From Anaerolinea sp. (GTDB taxonomy: Bacteria; Chloroflexota; Anaerolineae; SpSt-313), in assembly GCA_020725765.1 (NCBI GenBank), contig DYEI01000541.1, forward strand, positions 1 through 50,520: DNA of 50,520 nucleotides. Reading direction: 5' to 3'. Positions 7,489 through 16,378 of the stretch are shown in pieces. The translations under genes were made by a program, and so were the position numbers. Positions within the stretch are counted from its first letter, which is position 1; every line of letters starts with the position of its first letter. The notes beneath the pieces are model-generated. The model made no database searches. It was not told the DNA's origin and saw nothing but the letters and a program-made list of their open reading frames with translations.

Positions 7489-7752
7489 GCGTCCGCATCG
7501 GGAGCGTGCGCCCGGATGAGCCCGACAGGCAGCGCCTTCGGGGGTGGGGCGTTGATGATGGCAGAGGCATCTGATTGGCGCACGGCCTGGCAGGATGCCC
7601 GGAACCAAGAGATCGACGGAACCCGACGAGAGCGCGTACACTGCTGATGCCCCGTGCGCAACAGACGGCGCGACCATGCCTCCTTCCACGCCCCGGCGCT
7701 CTTGACTTGAGGGCGCCCGCCTGCCCGGGTCAGCAGAGATGCGAGGGTCCAT

Positions 7753-8460
7753 ATGTCATACACGGTGCTGGTCGTTGAGGACGAGCCAACGCTGCTCGAG
7801 ACCCTGGAGTACAACCTGGCACACCAGGGCTACAACGTCCGCACGGCGACCGACGGGCTCAAAGCGCTCGAGACTGCGCGGGAGGCGCGTCCGGACATCA
7901 TCATCCTCGACATCATGCTTCCCGGCCTCGATGGGCTCGAGGTGTGTCGCGTGCTGCGACATGAGACGAACGTCCCGATCCTCCTCCTGACCGCCAGGGC
8001 CGATGAAGTGGACAAGGTCGTAGGCCTCGAGGTCGGGGCCGACGACTACCTTACCAAGCCGTTCAGCATGCGCGAGCTCCTGGCTCGGGTGAGAGCCCAC
8101 CTTCGGCGAGTCCGCCTCATGAGAGAGGAGCTCACCGCGACGGAGCGGGCTGCTCCCAGAGAGCACCTTGTCTGCGGCGACCTCGTGATAGACCTGGCAC
8201 GCCGCGAGGTGCGGAAAAGCGGCCAGGCTCTGAGGCTGAGCCCCAAAGAGTTTGAGCTGCTGGCGTTCCTTGCGCAGCACAGAGGTCACGTCCTCTCCCG
8301 CGAGCAGATTCTCGACCAGGTGTGGGGATGGAGCTATGCAGGCGGCACGCGCACGGTTGACGTACACGTGCGGTCCCTCCGCGAGAAGATCGAGCGCGAC
8401 CCTGCGAACCCCGAGCGCCTCGTCACCGTGCGCGGCGCCGGCTACCGATTCGAGGGATAG
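7753..8460 (+). CDS. phoB: Response regulator, PhoB/OmpR type
   Basis: 235 residues. Receiver domain 1-120 has the acidic pair in [10 protein letters not shown], the phosphoacceptor Asp near residue 53 ([10 protein letters not shown]), Thr in LLLTAR and Lys in [17 protein letters not shown]. The C-terminal winged helix (about 135-233) has [32 protein letters not shown] and [14 protein letters not shown] ending GAGYRFEG, all standard for OmpR/PhoB proteins. Its stop is 3 bases before the kinase gene, and pst genes follow, so it is taken as the phosphate-regulon activator. Its likely target is the repeat array in front of pstS. Confidence 0.9.
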   Translation: MSYTVLVVEDEPTLLETLEYNLAHQGYNVRTATDGLKALETAREARPDIIILDIMLPGLDGLEVCRVLRHETNVPILLLTARADEVDKVVGLEVGADDYLTKPFSMRELLARVRAHLRRVRLMREELTATERAAPREHLVCGDLVIDLARREVRKSGQALRLSPKEFELLAFLAQHRGHVLSREQILDQVWGWSYAGGTRTVDVHVRSLREKIERDPANPERLVTVRGAGYRFEG

Positions 8461-8463
8461 GCC

Positions 8464-10221
8464 ATGTTCAGACACATCCGATGGCGCATCGCTATCCCTC
8501 ACGTTCTCTTGATCGTCCTCGTGATGTCTGCCCTCGCCGGCTCCCTCTCGTCTCTATCTCGCCAGGCCCTGCAGAGCGACCTGCGCAGGCAGTTGGCTTC
8601 GGAGGCACGCCTCCTTGCCGACTGGTCCGCTCCTCTCGTAGCCTCGCACGCTGACGGCGACGCCCTGGACCGGCTGGCGCGCCGTGCGGCAGACCTCACC
8701 GGGAGGCGCGTAACGTTCATCGCCCCGGATGGCACCGTGATAGGCGAGTCCCACGCCGACCGCACGCAGATGGACAACCACGCCGACCGCCCCGAGGTCA
8801 GCCAGGCCCTGCGGGGCACAGAGGGCAGCGACATTCGCCTCAGCCATACCCAGGGCAGGCCCATGATGTACGTAGCCGTCCCCATCCGCATGGATTCCGG
8901 GCTGATCGGCATAGCGCGGGTGTCGCTGTCGCTGGCGCAGGTCGACGCCCGGGTCGCCAGCCTGCAGCAAGCCATCTTCACGGCAGCTGGAGTGGCAACT
9001 CTGCTGGCTACCCTGATCTCCCTCTTCATTGCAGAGAGGATCGCCCGCCCTGTGCGCGAACTCACGGCAGTGGCAGACCGCCTGAGCAAAGGTGACCTCA
9101 ACGCCCGTCTGACACCCAGCACCCGCGACGAGGTCGGGCGGTTGACGCTCTCCTTCAATCGCATGGCCAGGCGCCTGCAGGAGCAGGTGGCCTCGCTGAG
9201 CCGGGAGCGGTCGCGGCTGGCCGGCATACTCGAGCATATGGCAGATGCGGTGATCATCACCGACCGTGACGGTCAGGTACAGCTCCTCAACCCGGCGGCC
9301 ACCCGACTCCTTGCTCTCCAGCCGCCCCAGGCCCTCGGGCACAGCTTTCGGCAACTCGTGCGCCATCCTCGCCTCCTCGAGCTATGGCGACGAGCTGCCT
9401 CATGCCGCGAGGAGCAGACAGCCACTATCGACACCGGCGCCCATGGCACCTATCTGCACGCGATTGTCACACCCCTTGAGCAGACCGACGAGCAGGGCTA
9501 CCTCGTCATGCTGCACGACCTGACTCGGCTCCGCCAGCTCGAGGCAGTGCGGCGCGACCTCGTGAGCAACATCTCCCACGAGTTGCGCACTCCTCTGGCC
9601 TCGCTCAAGGCCCTGACCGATACCCTTCGGGATGGCGCCCTCGAGGACCCGGAAGCCGCGCGGCGATTCCTCGACCGAATGGAGGTCGAAGTCGACGCCC
9701 TGATCCAGCTCGTCCAGGAGCTGCTCGAGCTCGCGCGCATCGAGTCGGGCAAGGCGCCCCTCAATCTTCGCGCCACCCCGGTTGAGTCCGCGATCATCCC
9801 ACCCGTCGAGAGGCTGCGGGCCCAGGCAGAGCGCGCCGGCCTGACCCTCACAGCAGAGCTCCCAGACGGCCTCCCTGAGGTGCTCGTGGATACCGAGCGG
9901 ATCCATCAGGTGATGACCAACCTCGTGCACAATGCCATCAAGTTCACCCCGCACGGTGGCCGCGTTACCGTCTCCGCTGAGGCACGCGGGGACCGTGTCG
10001 TGATTGCCGTCGCCGACACAGGCGTGGGGATTGCGCCCGAGGACCAGCCCCGCATCTTTGAGCGCTTTTACAAGGCGGATCGTGCGCGCAGCAGCGGGGG
10101 CACCGGGCTGGGCCTGGCAATCGCCAGGCACATCGTGCAGGCCCACAATGGCCACATCTGGGTCGAGAGCCAGCAGGGCAAAGGCAGCACCTTCTACGTC
10201 TCTATCCCCGCAGCCCCCTGA
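8464..10221 (+). CDS. phoR: Sensor histidine kinase, PhoR type
   Basis: 585 residues. Domains in order: membrane helix (about 10-30), external region of about 135 residues, second helix (about 175-195), HAMP (about 195-245: IARPVRELTAVADRLSKGDL), PAS (about 255-350, ILEHMADAVIITDRDGQV), HisKA with catalytic His near 372 (LVSNISHELRTPLASLKALT), then an ATPase domain with N-box NLVHNAIKF, DTGVGIAPEDQPRIFERFYK and GTGLGLAIARHIV. This is the full PhoR/WalK-like layout. The external loop is longer than in E. coli PhoR, where the sensor is nearly absent. Its place between phoB and pstS supports phosphate sensing. Confidence 0.88.
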   Translation: MFRHIRWRIAIPHVLLIVLVMSALAGSLSSLSRQALQSDLRRQLASEARLLADWSAPLVASHADGDALDRLARRAADLTGRRVTFIAPDGTVIGESHADRTQMDNHADRPEVSQALRGTEGSDIRLSHTQGRPMMYVAVPIRMDSGLIGIARVSLSLAQVDARVASLQQAIFTAAGVATLLATLISLFIAERIARPVRELTAVADRLSKGDLNARLTPSTRDEVGRLTLSFNRMARRLQEQVASLSRERSRLAGILEHMADAVIITDRDGQVQLLNPAATRLLALQPPQALGHSFRQLVRHPRLLELWRRAASCREEQTATIDTGAHGTYLHAIVTPLEQTDEQGYLVMLHDLTRLRQLEAVRRDLVSNISHELRTPLASLKALTDTLRDGALEDPEAARRFLDRMEVEVDALIQLVQELLELARIESGKAPLNLRATPVESAIIPPVERLRAQAERAGLTLTAELPDGLPEVLVDTERIHQVMTNLVHNAIKFTPHGGRVTVSAEARGDRVVIAVADTGVGIAPEDQPRIFERFYKADRARSSGGTGLGLAIARHIVQAHNGHIWVESQQGKGSTFYVSIPAAP

Positions 10222-10228
10222 ACGATTC

Positions 10229-10290
10229 CTTACCCTCTCCGTACACAACCCTTACGGACCATTGATCTCTCCCTGACACGCGCCTAACCT
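10229..10290 (+). promoter_or_regulatory. Candidate Pho box and promoter before pstS
   Basis: Three pentamers CTTAC, CGTAC, CTTAC begin at 10229, 10240 and 10251, exactly 11 bases apart. PhoB/PhoP-family proteins bind direct repeats with 11-bp units, and CTTACCC resembles the actinobacterial unit GTTCACC. Just downstream, TTGATC (10262-10267) and TAACCT (10285-10290) are spaced by 17. TATCCT at 10299 is an alternative -10. Inference; not tested. Confidence 0.5.
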
Positions 10291-10291
10291 G

Positions 10292-10331
10292 GGTGTGCTA
10301 TCCTCTTGCCAGAAAGAGAAGCTAGCACACC
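10292..10331 (+). promoter_or_regulatory. 5' leader stem-loop of pstS
   Basis: GGTGTGCTA (10292-10300) is perfectly inverted at 10323-10331, with a smaller CTCTT/AAGAG pairing inside. The stem ends just before the AGGAGG ribosome site, so it could modulate translation or stabilise the message, or serve as an operator. Confidence 0.5.
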
Positions 10332-10347
10332 TCAGGAGGAAACAAGC

Positions 10348-11241
10348 ATGCGTCGTGTGTCGGTCATTCTGCTGCTGGCGGTTGTGCTCATTGCTGGCTG
10401 TGCGCGGGCAACACCCACTCCTCTGGCCCGTGAGCAAGCGACCGCGGCATCGCCAGTCACCGAGCCTGAGCCGAACCCATCCCCCACTGCCGAGCCCGCC
10501 CTGGCAGGTCGAATCACAGTCGCGGGCTCGACGACCGTGCAGCCACTGGCCGAAAAGCTGGCCACCGCCTTCCGGGCTGCCAACCCCAATGTAGAGATCG
10601 TCATCCAGGGAGGCGGATCGAGCGTCGGCGTCAAGTCCGCCGCGCAAGGAATAGTGGATATCGGGGCGACATCCCGCGAGGTCAAGGACTCCGAGAGGAC
10701 CGAGTTCCCCGACCTGGTGGTCCACCGGATCGCGGTCGACGGCGTGGCTATCGTGGTGCATCCAGACGTCCCTGTCGATAGCATCACCACGGAGCAGGTA
10801 CGGGCCGTCTTTGCCGGCGACATCGCCAGCTGGAAAGAGCTCGGCGGGCCAGACCGACCCATCACGGTCGTAGCCCGGGAGGAGGGTTCTGGAACCCGCG
10901 ACTTTTTCCAGGAGCACTTTATGAAGGACAGGGACATACTCGCCAGGGCGATCCTGCAGCCATCCAACGGCGCGCTGCGAACGGCGGTCAGCACCACGCC
11001 CAACGCCATCGGCTTCCTCTCCTTCGGCTACCTCGACGACAGCGTGAAGGCTCTCGCCGTAGATGGCATCCAGCCGACCGAGGCAAACGTCTACGGGGGC
11101 ACTTATACGGCGTGGCGCTATCTCAACATGCTGACCAGAGGCGAGCCGGCCGGGCTGGCCAGGGCCTGGCTCGAGTTCATCCTCAGCGACGCCGGGCAGC
11201 AGATCGTGACCGCCCAGGGCTATCTGGCGGTCAAGCGCTAG
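10348..11241 (+). CDS. pstS: Phosphate ABC transporter substrate-binding lipoprotein
   Basis: 297 residues from the ATG with AGGAGG 8 bases upstream (the track start is 14 codons too early). Lipoprotein signal: RRVSVILLLAVVLIAGC, with lipidation expected on that Cys. After a Pro/Thr/Glu linker the mature part starts RITVAGSTTVQPLAEKLATA. The family phosphate-binding blocks follow: GGGSSVGVKSAAQGIVDIGA, DGVAIVVHP, VFAGDIASWKELGG, REEGSGTRDFFQEHF, NAIGFLSFGY. It captures phosphate outside the cell and delivers it to PstCA. A stem-loop separates it from pstC, which usually raises the binding-protein to permease ratio. Confidence 0.92.
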   Translation: MRRVSVILLLAVVLIAGCARATPTPLAREQATAASPVTEPEPNPSPTAEPALAGRITVAGSTTVQPLAEKLATAFRAANPNVEIVIQGGGSSVGVKSAAQGIVDIGATSREVKDSERTEFPDLVVHRIAVDGVAIVVHPDVPVDSITTEQVRAVFAGDIASWKELGGPDRPITVVAREEGSGTRDFFQEHFMKDRDILARAILQPSNGALRTAVSTTPNAIGFLSFGYLDDSVKALAVDGIQPTEANVYGGTYTAWRYLNMLTRGEPAGLARAWLEFILSDAGQQIVTAQGYLAVKR

Positions 11242-11325
11242 CGACCACAAGGGCGCCAGAGATGTTGGCCGCCCGGCATATCCTCCTCCCCGCCGCCGAC
11301 CCAGATCGCGAAAGCGGCAGGAGTC

Positions 11326-11358
11326 ACGCCGCGGGCGCTCGAACTGAGCCCGCGGCGT
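11326..11358. terminator. Stem-loop between pstS and pstC
   Basis: ACGCCGCGGGC and GCCCGCGGCGT form a perfect 11-bp stem with an 11-base loop. There is no T-run. It is more likely an mRNA-stabilising or attenuating hairpin than a full terminator. Confidence 0.5.
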
Positions 11359-11393
11359 CTGAACGACCGACGAACTGAAGGGGGTGTCCAACA

Positions 11394-12281
11394 GTGCAGA
11401 GACGCTGTCTCATCGACCGGCTCATGCAGGGCGTGCTCCTTGGCAGCGCCCTGCTGTCGGTTTGCATCGTCCTCATGATCGGGCTGTTCACTTTCCTGCA
11501 GAGCCGGCTGGCCTGGCAGTCCATCGGACCGGTAGCGATGCTGACGGGCACTGCATGGCGTCCGGGGTCGGGCAGGTTCGGTCTCCTTCCCATGATAGCC
11601 GGCTCCGTGCTGGCGACCCTGGGCTCCGTGGCCATCGGCGTGCCGCTGGCAATTGGGTGCGCCCTCTTTGTCGCCGAGGTTGCGCCCGCTCCAATCCGCG
11701 CCCTTGTGCGACCCGCCGTGCAGCTCCTCGGCGGGATTCCTTCGGTCGTCTATGGGCTGTTCGGGATGGTCGTCATCGTGCCCCTCATCCGTCGCATCCC
11801 GGCGCCCGGCAACTCGGGATACGGTCTGCTCGCTGCATCCATCGTGCTGGCCGTGATGATCCTGCCCACCATCACCAGCATTGCTGAGGATGCCATACGC
11901 GCTGTGCCCCGCGAGTACAAAGAGGGCTCCCTGGCCCTCGGGGCGACCGAGTGGCAGACGATCGCGGGAGTGACTCTGCCCGCGGCTCGCTCCGGCATCG
12001 TCGCTGCGACGATACTGGGCATCGGGCGCGCCCTCGGCGAGACGATGGCCATGACTATGGTGATCGGTAACTCGGTCGTCGTGCCCGCACCTCTCACACA
12101 GAATCCCCTGAGCATCTATCTCAGCCCGGCGCGCACGCTCACGGGCAACATTGCAGTTGAGATCAGCTATGCTACCGGCCTGCACGAAAGCGCCCTGTTT
12201 GCAACAGGGGTAACGCTCTTTGTGATGATCATGGTCGTCAACAGCTCGGCCCACTTCCTGTTGAGGAGCAGGTCACGATGA
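11394..12281 (+). CDS. pstC: Phosphate ABC transporter permease PstC
   Basis: 295 residues with six hydrophobic segments. It starts with GTG after an AGGGGG site. The permease coupling loop is [20 protein letters not shown] followed by LPAARSGIVAATILGIGRALGE, diagnostic of PstC/PstA. The WRPGSGRFGLLPMIAGS block near the first loop is typical of PstC. With PstA it forms the membrane channel for phosphate. Its last four bases overlap the pstA start (ATGA), indicating coupled translation. Confidence 0.92.
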   Translation: MQRRCLIDRLMQGVLLGSALLSVCIVLMIGLFTFLQSRLAWQSIGPVAMLTGTAWRPGSGRFGLLPMIAGSVLATLGSVAIGVPLAIGCALFVAEVAPAPIRALVRPAVQLLGGIPSVVYGLFGMVVIVPLIRRIPAPGNSGYGLLAASIVLAVMILPTITSIAEDAIRAVPREYKEGSLALGATEWQTIAGVTLPAARSGIVAATILGIGRALGETMAMTMVIGNSVVVPAPLTQNPLSIYLSPARTLTGNIAVEISYATGLHESALFATGVTLFVMIMVVNSSAHFLLRSRSR

Positions 12282-13180
12282 GGCAACCAGCCCTACCACG
12301 GACGCCATCAACACGGCTCCGGCCCAGGCGTGTGCTGCGCCAGAGGTTGGCGTTCCTGTTCCTGTGGATGGCTGCCGCAGCTGCCGTGAGCGCGCTCATC
12401 GCAGTGGTTGCCTTTGTCGGCGTCCGCGCCGTGCGCGTCCTCAATATCGACCTTCTGCTCACGTCGCCTGCTGGAGGGCTCTCGGGTGAGGGAGGCATCT
12501 CGACCACGATCGTAACGACCCTCTATCTTGTAGCTCTCACCACAGGCCTTGCCACACCTCTCGGCGTCGGCGCAGCCATCTACCTCACAGAGTACGCCGG
12601 GCAGGCGGATGGCCGGCGCAAGCCCGCTTTGCTCCTGCTGAGCGTCGCCCGGTTCGGCGTCGAGACGCTCGCCGGCGTCCCCTCCATCGTCTTTGGGCTC
12701 TTTGGCTATGCCCTCTTTGTCAGCGCTCTGCATTTTGGCTTCTCGCTGCTCTCCGCCTCTCTGGCCGGAGCCTGCCTGATACTGCCAGTCATCATCCGCG
12801 CCACCGAGGAAGCCCTCCGCGCCGTGCCACAGGCCTACCGCGAGGGAAGCCTCGCCCTCGGAGCCACCCAATGGCAGACGGTGTCCGGCGTGGTGCTGCC
12901 CTCCGCCTTGCCCGGGATCGTCACCAGTGTGATCCTCAGCATAGGACGTGTGGTAGGCGAGACAGCCGTGTTCTATGTCACGCTGGGCGGCAGCAGCGAC
13001 CTTCCCAGATCCCTCCTCTCGCCCGGACGTACCCTGGCCTTGCACCTGTACTCGCTGGCGATGGACACAAGAGCCTTCGACAAGGCCATGGGCACGGGAG
13101 CTGTGCTCGTCCTCATCATCATCCTGCTCAACGCAGCCATCAGCCTCCTCTCACGCCATATGCTTCGAATCCGAGGATAG
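12278..13180 (+). CDS. pstA: Phosphate ABC transporter permease PstA
   Basis: 300 residues. It has six membrane segments after a basic N-terminus, [19 protein letters not shown] (PstA-type first loop), [34 protein letters not shown], and the coupling motif [20 protein letters not shown] then [22 protein letters not shown]. It partners PstC and PstB. It overlaps pstC by 4 bases and is followed by pstB after 2 bases. Confidence 0.92.
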   Translation: MRQPALPRTPSTRLRPRRVLRQRLAFLFLWMAAAAAVSALIAVVAFVGVRAVRVLNIDLLLTSPAGGLSGEGGISTTIVTTLYLVALTTGLATPLGVGAAIYLTEYAGQADGRRKPALLLLSVARFGVETLAGVPSIVFGLFGYALFVSALHFGFSLLSASLAGACLILPVIIRATEEALRAVPQAYREGSLALGATQWQTVSGVVLPSALPGIVTSVILSIGRVVGETAVFYVTLGGSSDLPRSLLSPGRTLALHLYSLAMDTRAFDKAMGTGAVLVLIIILLNAAISLLSRHMLRIRG

Positions 13181-13182
13181 GC

Positions 13183-13950
13183 ATGCCAGACGTCAAGTTG
13201 GAGACACGTGCTCTTGAGCTATACTATGGCCCAGTCCGCGCCCTCTCCGGCATTGATCTCCCGATACCAGAAAAAAGGATAACCGCCATCATCGGCCCGT
13301 CAGGATGTGGCAAGAGCACGCTGCTCAGGAGCTTCAACCGGATGAACGATCTGATTCCCGGCGTGCGCGTCCGCGGACAAGTGCTCCTCGACGGCCAGGA
13401 TGTGTCCGCGATGGACGTGGTGGTGCTCCGGCGGCGGGTCGGGATGGTCTTTCAGAAGCCCAACCCTTTCCCAAAGTCTATCTTTGACAATGTCGCCTAC
13501 GGACCACGGGTGCACGGCATACGCGACCGGGCACGCCTGGCCGAGATCGTCGAACAGAGCCTGAAAGCCGCCGCCCTTTGGGACGAAGTCAAGGATGATC
13601 TGGACAGGCCCGCACTCGCCCTGTCTGGCGGGCAGCAGCAGCGCCTGTGCATCGCGCGGGCGCTCGCAGTGGGGCCAGAGGTGATCCTGATGGACGAGCC
13701 GTGCTCCTCGTTGGATCCCATCGCCACGCTGCGCATCGAGGAGCTGATGCGGACCCTTCGACAGGACTATACCATCGTCATCGTGACGCACAGTATGCAG
13801 CAGGCCGCCCGCGTCTCGGACTATACGGCGTTTCTCATGGCGGATGGCGATCGCTCCGGGAGGCTGGTAGAGCACAGCACGACGCGGGAGCTGTTCACCA
13901 ACCCCCGCGACAAACGCACAGAGGGCTATATCACGGGGAGGTTCGGATGA
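13183..13950 (+). CDS. pstB: Phosphate ABC transporter ATP-binding protein
   Basis: 255 residues from the ATG at 13183 (the track ORF begins 104 codons too early, inside pstA). Walker [21 protein letters not shown] includes the PstB-specific RxxNRMNDL stretch. Then come the Q-loop [20 protein letters not shown], signature [16 protein letters not shown], Walker [17 protein letters not shown] and H-loop [13 protein letters not shown]. All are full PstB hallmarks. It powers phosphate uptake on the cytoplasmic face. Confidence 0.95.
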   Translation: MPDVKLETRALELYYGPVRALSGIDLPIPEKRITAIIGPSGCGKSTLLRSFNRMNDLIPGVRVRGQVLLDGQDVSAMDVVVLRRRVGMVFQKPNPFPKSIFDNVAYGPRVHGIRDRARLAEIVEQSLKAAALWDEVKDDLDRPALALSGGQQQRLCIARALAVGPEVILMDEPCSSLDPIATLRIEELMRTLRQDYTIVIVTHSMQQAARVSDYTAFLMADGDRSGRLVEHSTTRELFTNPRDKRTEGYITGRFG

Positions 13951-14411
13951 CCGCCAAGAGGCGCGTCCTTTTCCTGTGCACCGGCAACTCGGCCCGCAGC
14001 CAGATGGCCGAGGGGCTCGTCAACCATTTCCTGGGCGACCGTTGGGAGGCGTCCTCCGCCGGGACGGCGCCGGCCGGCTATGTGCATCCACTCGCCGTCG
14101 AGGCCATGCGCGAGCTGGGGATAGACATCTCCCAACACCGCTCCAAGCGAGTCGACGAGTTCCGCGAGGCGAGCTTTGACCTCGTCATCACACTCTGCAG
14201 CGGCGCCGCCGAGGACTGCCCTTTGTGGCTGGGGGGAGGTGAGCGCCTCCACATGGGCTTTGCCGACCCGGCCGCGCTGACCAGAGCAGACAGCGACGAC
14301 CTCGCCGCATTCCGCTGCGTGCGGGATGCCATCCGAGAGAGGGTGCTCGCAGCCCTCGAGAGCCGCGATCAGCCAGGAGGCAGGCAGGAACAGCCAGAGG
14401 CGCAGGCCTGA
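13947..14411 (+). CDS. arsC: Arsenate reductase, thioredoxin-coupled (low-molecular-weight phosphatase fold)
   Basis: 154 residues. The P-loop CTGNSARS starts at Cys11. A second pair, Cys84 and Cys91, lies in [12 protein letters not shown], matching the Cys82/Cys89 pair of the plasmid pI258-type ArsC. All three redox cysteines of the thioredoxin-dependent class are therefore present, which separates it from plain tyrosine phosphatases. The Asp of DPA ([11 protein letters not shown]) is the general acid. It reduces As(V) to As(III) in the cytoplasm. The gene overlaps pstB by four bases, so it is made together with the phosphate importer through which arsenate enters. No ArsB/Acr3 exporter or ArsR is nearby. 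Confidence 0.88.
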   Translation: MTAKRRVLFLCTGNSARSQMAEGLVNHFLGDRWEASSAGTAPAGYVHPLAVEAMRELGIDISQHRSKRVDEFREASFDLVITLCSGAAEDCPLWLGGGERLHMGFADPAALTRADSDDLAAFRCVRDAIRERVLAALESRDQPGGRQEQPEAQA

Positions 14412-14507
14412 GGATCAGGCCCACGGCAGCACGCTGCGTGATGAGCCCCGGCCGGCATCGTCCGTCGCTCTTCGACCCCGCCACCGCAGGGCGCGTTCGG
14501 AGAGGTC

Positions 14508-14636
14508 CTAGGAGCGTACTGAAAAACCCCATTAATGAGCGACTCAACTGTCAACGGATAGTGGTCTCCCGGAAGGCGGACCACTACCAGTTGTGGAACA
14601 GATTTCAACAATGACACTTTTTCAGCGTGCTCCTAG
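14508..14636. mobile_element. MITE-like element A (129 bp)
   Basis: Terminal inverted repeats of 19 bp: CTAGGAGC-GTA-CTGAAAAA at 14508-14526 and its inverse with ACG in the middle at 14618-14636. Nested inner pairs CAACTG/CAGTTG and TAGTGGTC/GACCACTA give a long cruciform. The left end reads CTGAAAAACCCCAT, shared with the element at 48711-48785. Too small to code. The right arm supplies the stop codon of the adjacent minus-strand gene. Confidence 0.55.
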
Positions 14637-16378
14637 AGCGATGCGACCATAGGCCCTGCCGGCAACCCGGGCTCCGCCGGGCCGACCTCCATCATCGTTT
14701 CATACAGCGGGTAGAACGGGCCCGGGGGCTCCATCCCTGTTACCGCCTCCCCCCTCCAGCGCGCCACACACTGTATGCGCCTCCCACCGGCGCCCACCTC
14801 GTACCAGGTGGTTCGCTCCAGGAGCGGGTAGTACAGATCGGCCATCTCCCCCGCATCCAGCGAAAACCGCACGTAACCATGGGCGGCCTTCAGGGCCTGT
14901 GCCCGCCTCGCCGACACGGCCACGGCTTCGGACGTGCCCTCCGGCAGCCTCACGGCCACCAGAAGGCCCTCCCGCGCAGAGAGGCGCAGCCGACCCACTG
15001 CCGGCTCATAGCTGACCACGCGGATGAGAGGGTTCTCCACACTGAAGCGCAGATGTACGCTCACTTCTGGCCGCCCCCTGCCAGATGCAGGCGCTACCCC
15101 CAGCGCGTAGCGCCACAGGTCATAGAGCGCGCGCGTGCCGGCCGCATTGCAGCACTGCATCAGGCCCGTCGCATCGAGATGAAAGGCGTCATTCAGCGTA
15201 GGCCGCGAGGCAAAGCCACCGACCTGCCTCTCGGCAATGCGCCCGCCTGTGGAGAAGCGTCCGCCCCATGGGGCCGGCTCCGGGTCCGGAGGAAGGCGAT
15301 CGATGGCCGCCTGCAGCCGATCAGGGGAGAGGAACTGACTCTGCAGGAGGTGATTCCGGCCAAAGCGCTCTGCGTCGGCATAGTACCGTCGGTCGACGTG
15401 CTGCCCGAGCAACAGGGCAATCTCGATCATGTCCGTCGTGGCGCAGATCTCCCCGTGGCGTTCCCCGAGGCCCTCGGGGAACCATCCAAAGTCGGTGCCC
15501 CAGGTCTTGGCATGCTCGTAGGTCTGTCGGGCCCAGGCGACGTACTCCCGCCGCCCGAGGGCCAGGCCCAGCTTCAGTGCGCCGGCCGCAAAGCAGGTGT
15601 GCGTGTGAAAATGCGCCGCCTCCGGCTGACCGGGAGCCACGGGGCGAAAGCTGCCATCAGGCAGATAGCTCGCCGTATGCCTGAGGGCAAAGCGGAAAAC
15701 CTCGTCCGCTAGCTCCAGGGCTGGCACATAGCCACAGACCTCATACAGCCGCACCGCCGGTTGCACGATGACCGCATTGTACTCCTCGAGCCCCGGGTAG
15801 AGGCCCGGATCTCGCGTGCCCCAGCCCCCTTCGCAGTAGTAGCCCTCGGGGAAGTAGAGTCCGTCCGGGTGCTCGACCGCAATGCGCAGCAGTCCATCAA
15901 CCAGGCGTCGGGCCAGCTCCAGGTACCGCTCGTCCCCCGTGCGCAGGAACCGCGTCGTCAGGCCCATCAGCGTGCCCCGCTGCGCCCAACTGACCTCCGC
16001 ATACCGCTCCCCGGGCCGGTACCCGGCGAGCAGAATCTCCCTGCCCCACGGCTCGGCCCACGGCTCGGCGGGCAGCCACGAGAGGCCATCCTCACCGATC
16101 AGTCCCAGCATCCACCTCTCGAGCTGCGCATCCCCCTGCCCCGGGAGCGCCGCGGGCGACCCCTGTCGCACCATCGCCCGCGCCAGGGTCAGCGCGTCCA
16201 CGTGACGTCCAGAGCCATCACCACAATCCCACAGGCCATGATCGGCGCGCGGCGGCCGTGCCCGCCAGCTGGCCAGGAAGTACATCAGACCCTCGCGCTC
16301 CGGATCGAGCAGCCCCGTCAGCGCGTTGACCGCCAACCCGGCACGCGCCTGCAGATCGAAGGGATGGATGTCGGTCAT
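14633..16378 (-). CDS. GH127-like glycoside hydrolase family protein (DUF1680-like)
   Basis: 581 residues predicted to form an alpha/alpha barrel followed by beta domains. The zinc/cysteine site of GH127 beta-L-arabinofuranosidases (Glu and Cys in E-x-C, then adjacent Cys-Cys) appears here as GEICATTDMIEIALLL (near residue 311) and LMQCCNAAGTRALYDLW (near 408). It is paralogous to the gene at 25874. No signal peptide is evident, so it probably acts inside the cell on imported oligosaccharide. It is the last gene of the first importer operon and overlaps the propeller gene by four bases. Its stop lies inside a MITE-like arm. The substrate is unknown. Confidence 0.6.
   Translation of the reverse strand: MTDIHPFDLQARAGLAVNALTGLLDPEREGLMYFLASWRARPPRADHGLWDCGDGSGRHVDALTLARAMVRQGSPAALPGQGDAQLERWMLGLIGEDGLSWLPAEPWAEPWGREILLAGYRPGERYAEVSWAQRGTLMGLTTRFLRTGDERYLELARRLVDGLLRIAVEHPDGLYFPEGYYCEGGWGTRDPGLYPGLEEYNAVIVQPAVRLYEVCGYVPALELADEVFRFALRHTASYLPDGSFRPVAPGQPEAAHFHTHTCFAAGALKLGLALGRREYVAWARQTYEHAKTWGTDFGWFPEGLGERHGEICATTDMIEIALLLGQHVDRRYYADAERFGRNHLLQSQFLSPDRLQAAIDRLPPDPEPAPWGGRFSTGGRIAERQVGGFASRPTLNDAFHLDATGLMQCCNAAGTRALYDLWRYALGVAPASGRGRPEVSVHLRFSVENPLIRVVSYEPAVGRLRLSAREGLLVAVRLPEGTSEAVAVSARRAQALKAAHGYVRFSLDAGEMADLYYPLLERTTWYEVGAGGRRIQCVARWRGEAVTGMEPPGPFYPLYETMMEVGPAEPGLPAGPMVASL

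Noticed and set aside
7702-7730. TTGACT as a -35 for phoB
   Set aside because: No acceptable -10 at 16-18 bases; the interval is GC-only at that place.
6157-7752. 531-aa minus-strand ORF over rhaA
   Set aside because: Antisense shadow of a clear rhaA; high GC gives long open antisense frames. The same holds for 29084-30847 (minus), 26462-27601 (minus), 22275-23360 (minus), 24370-25635 (plus) and 43165-44502 (plus).
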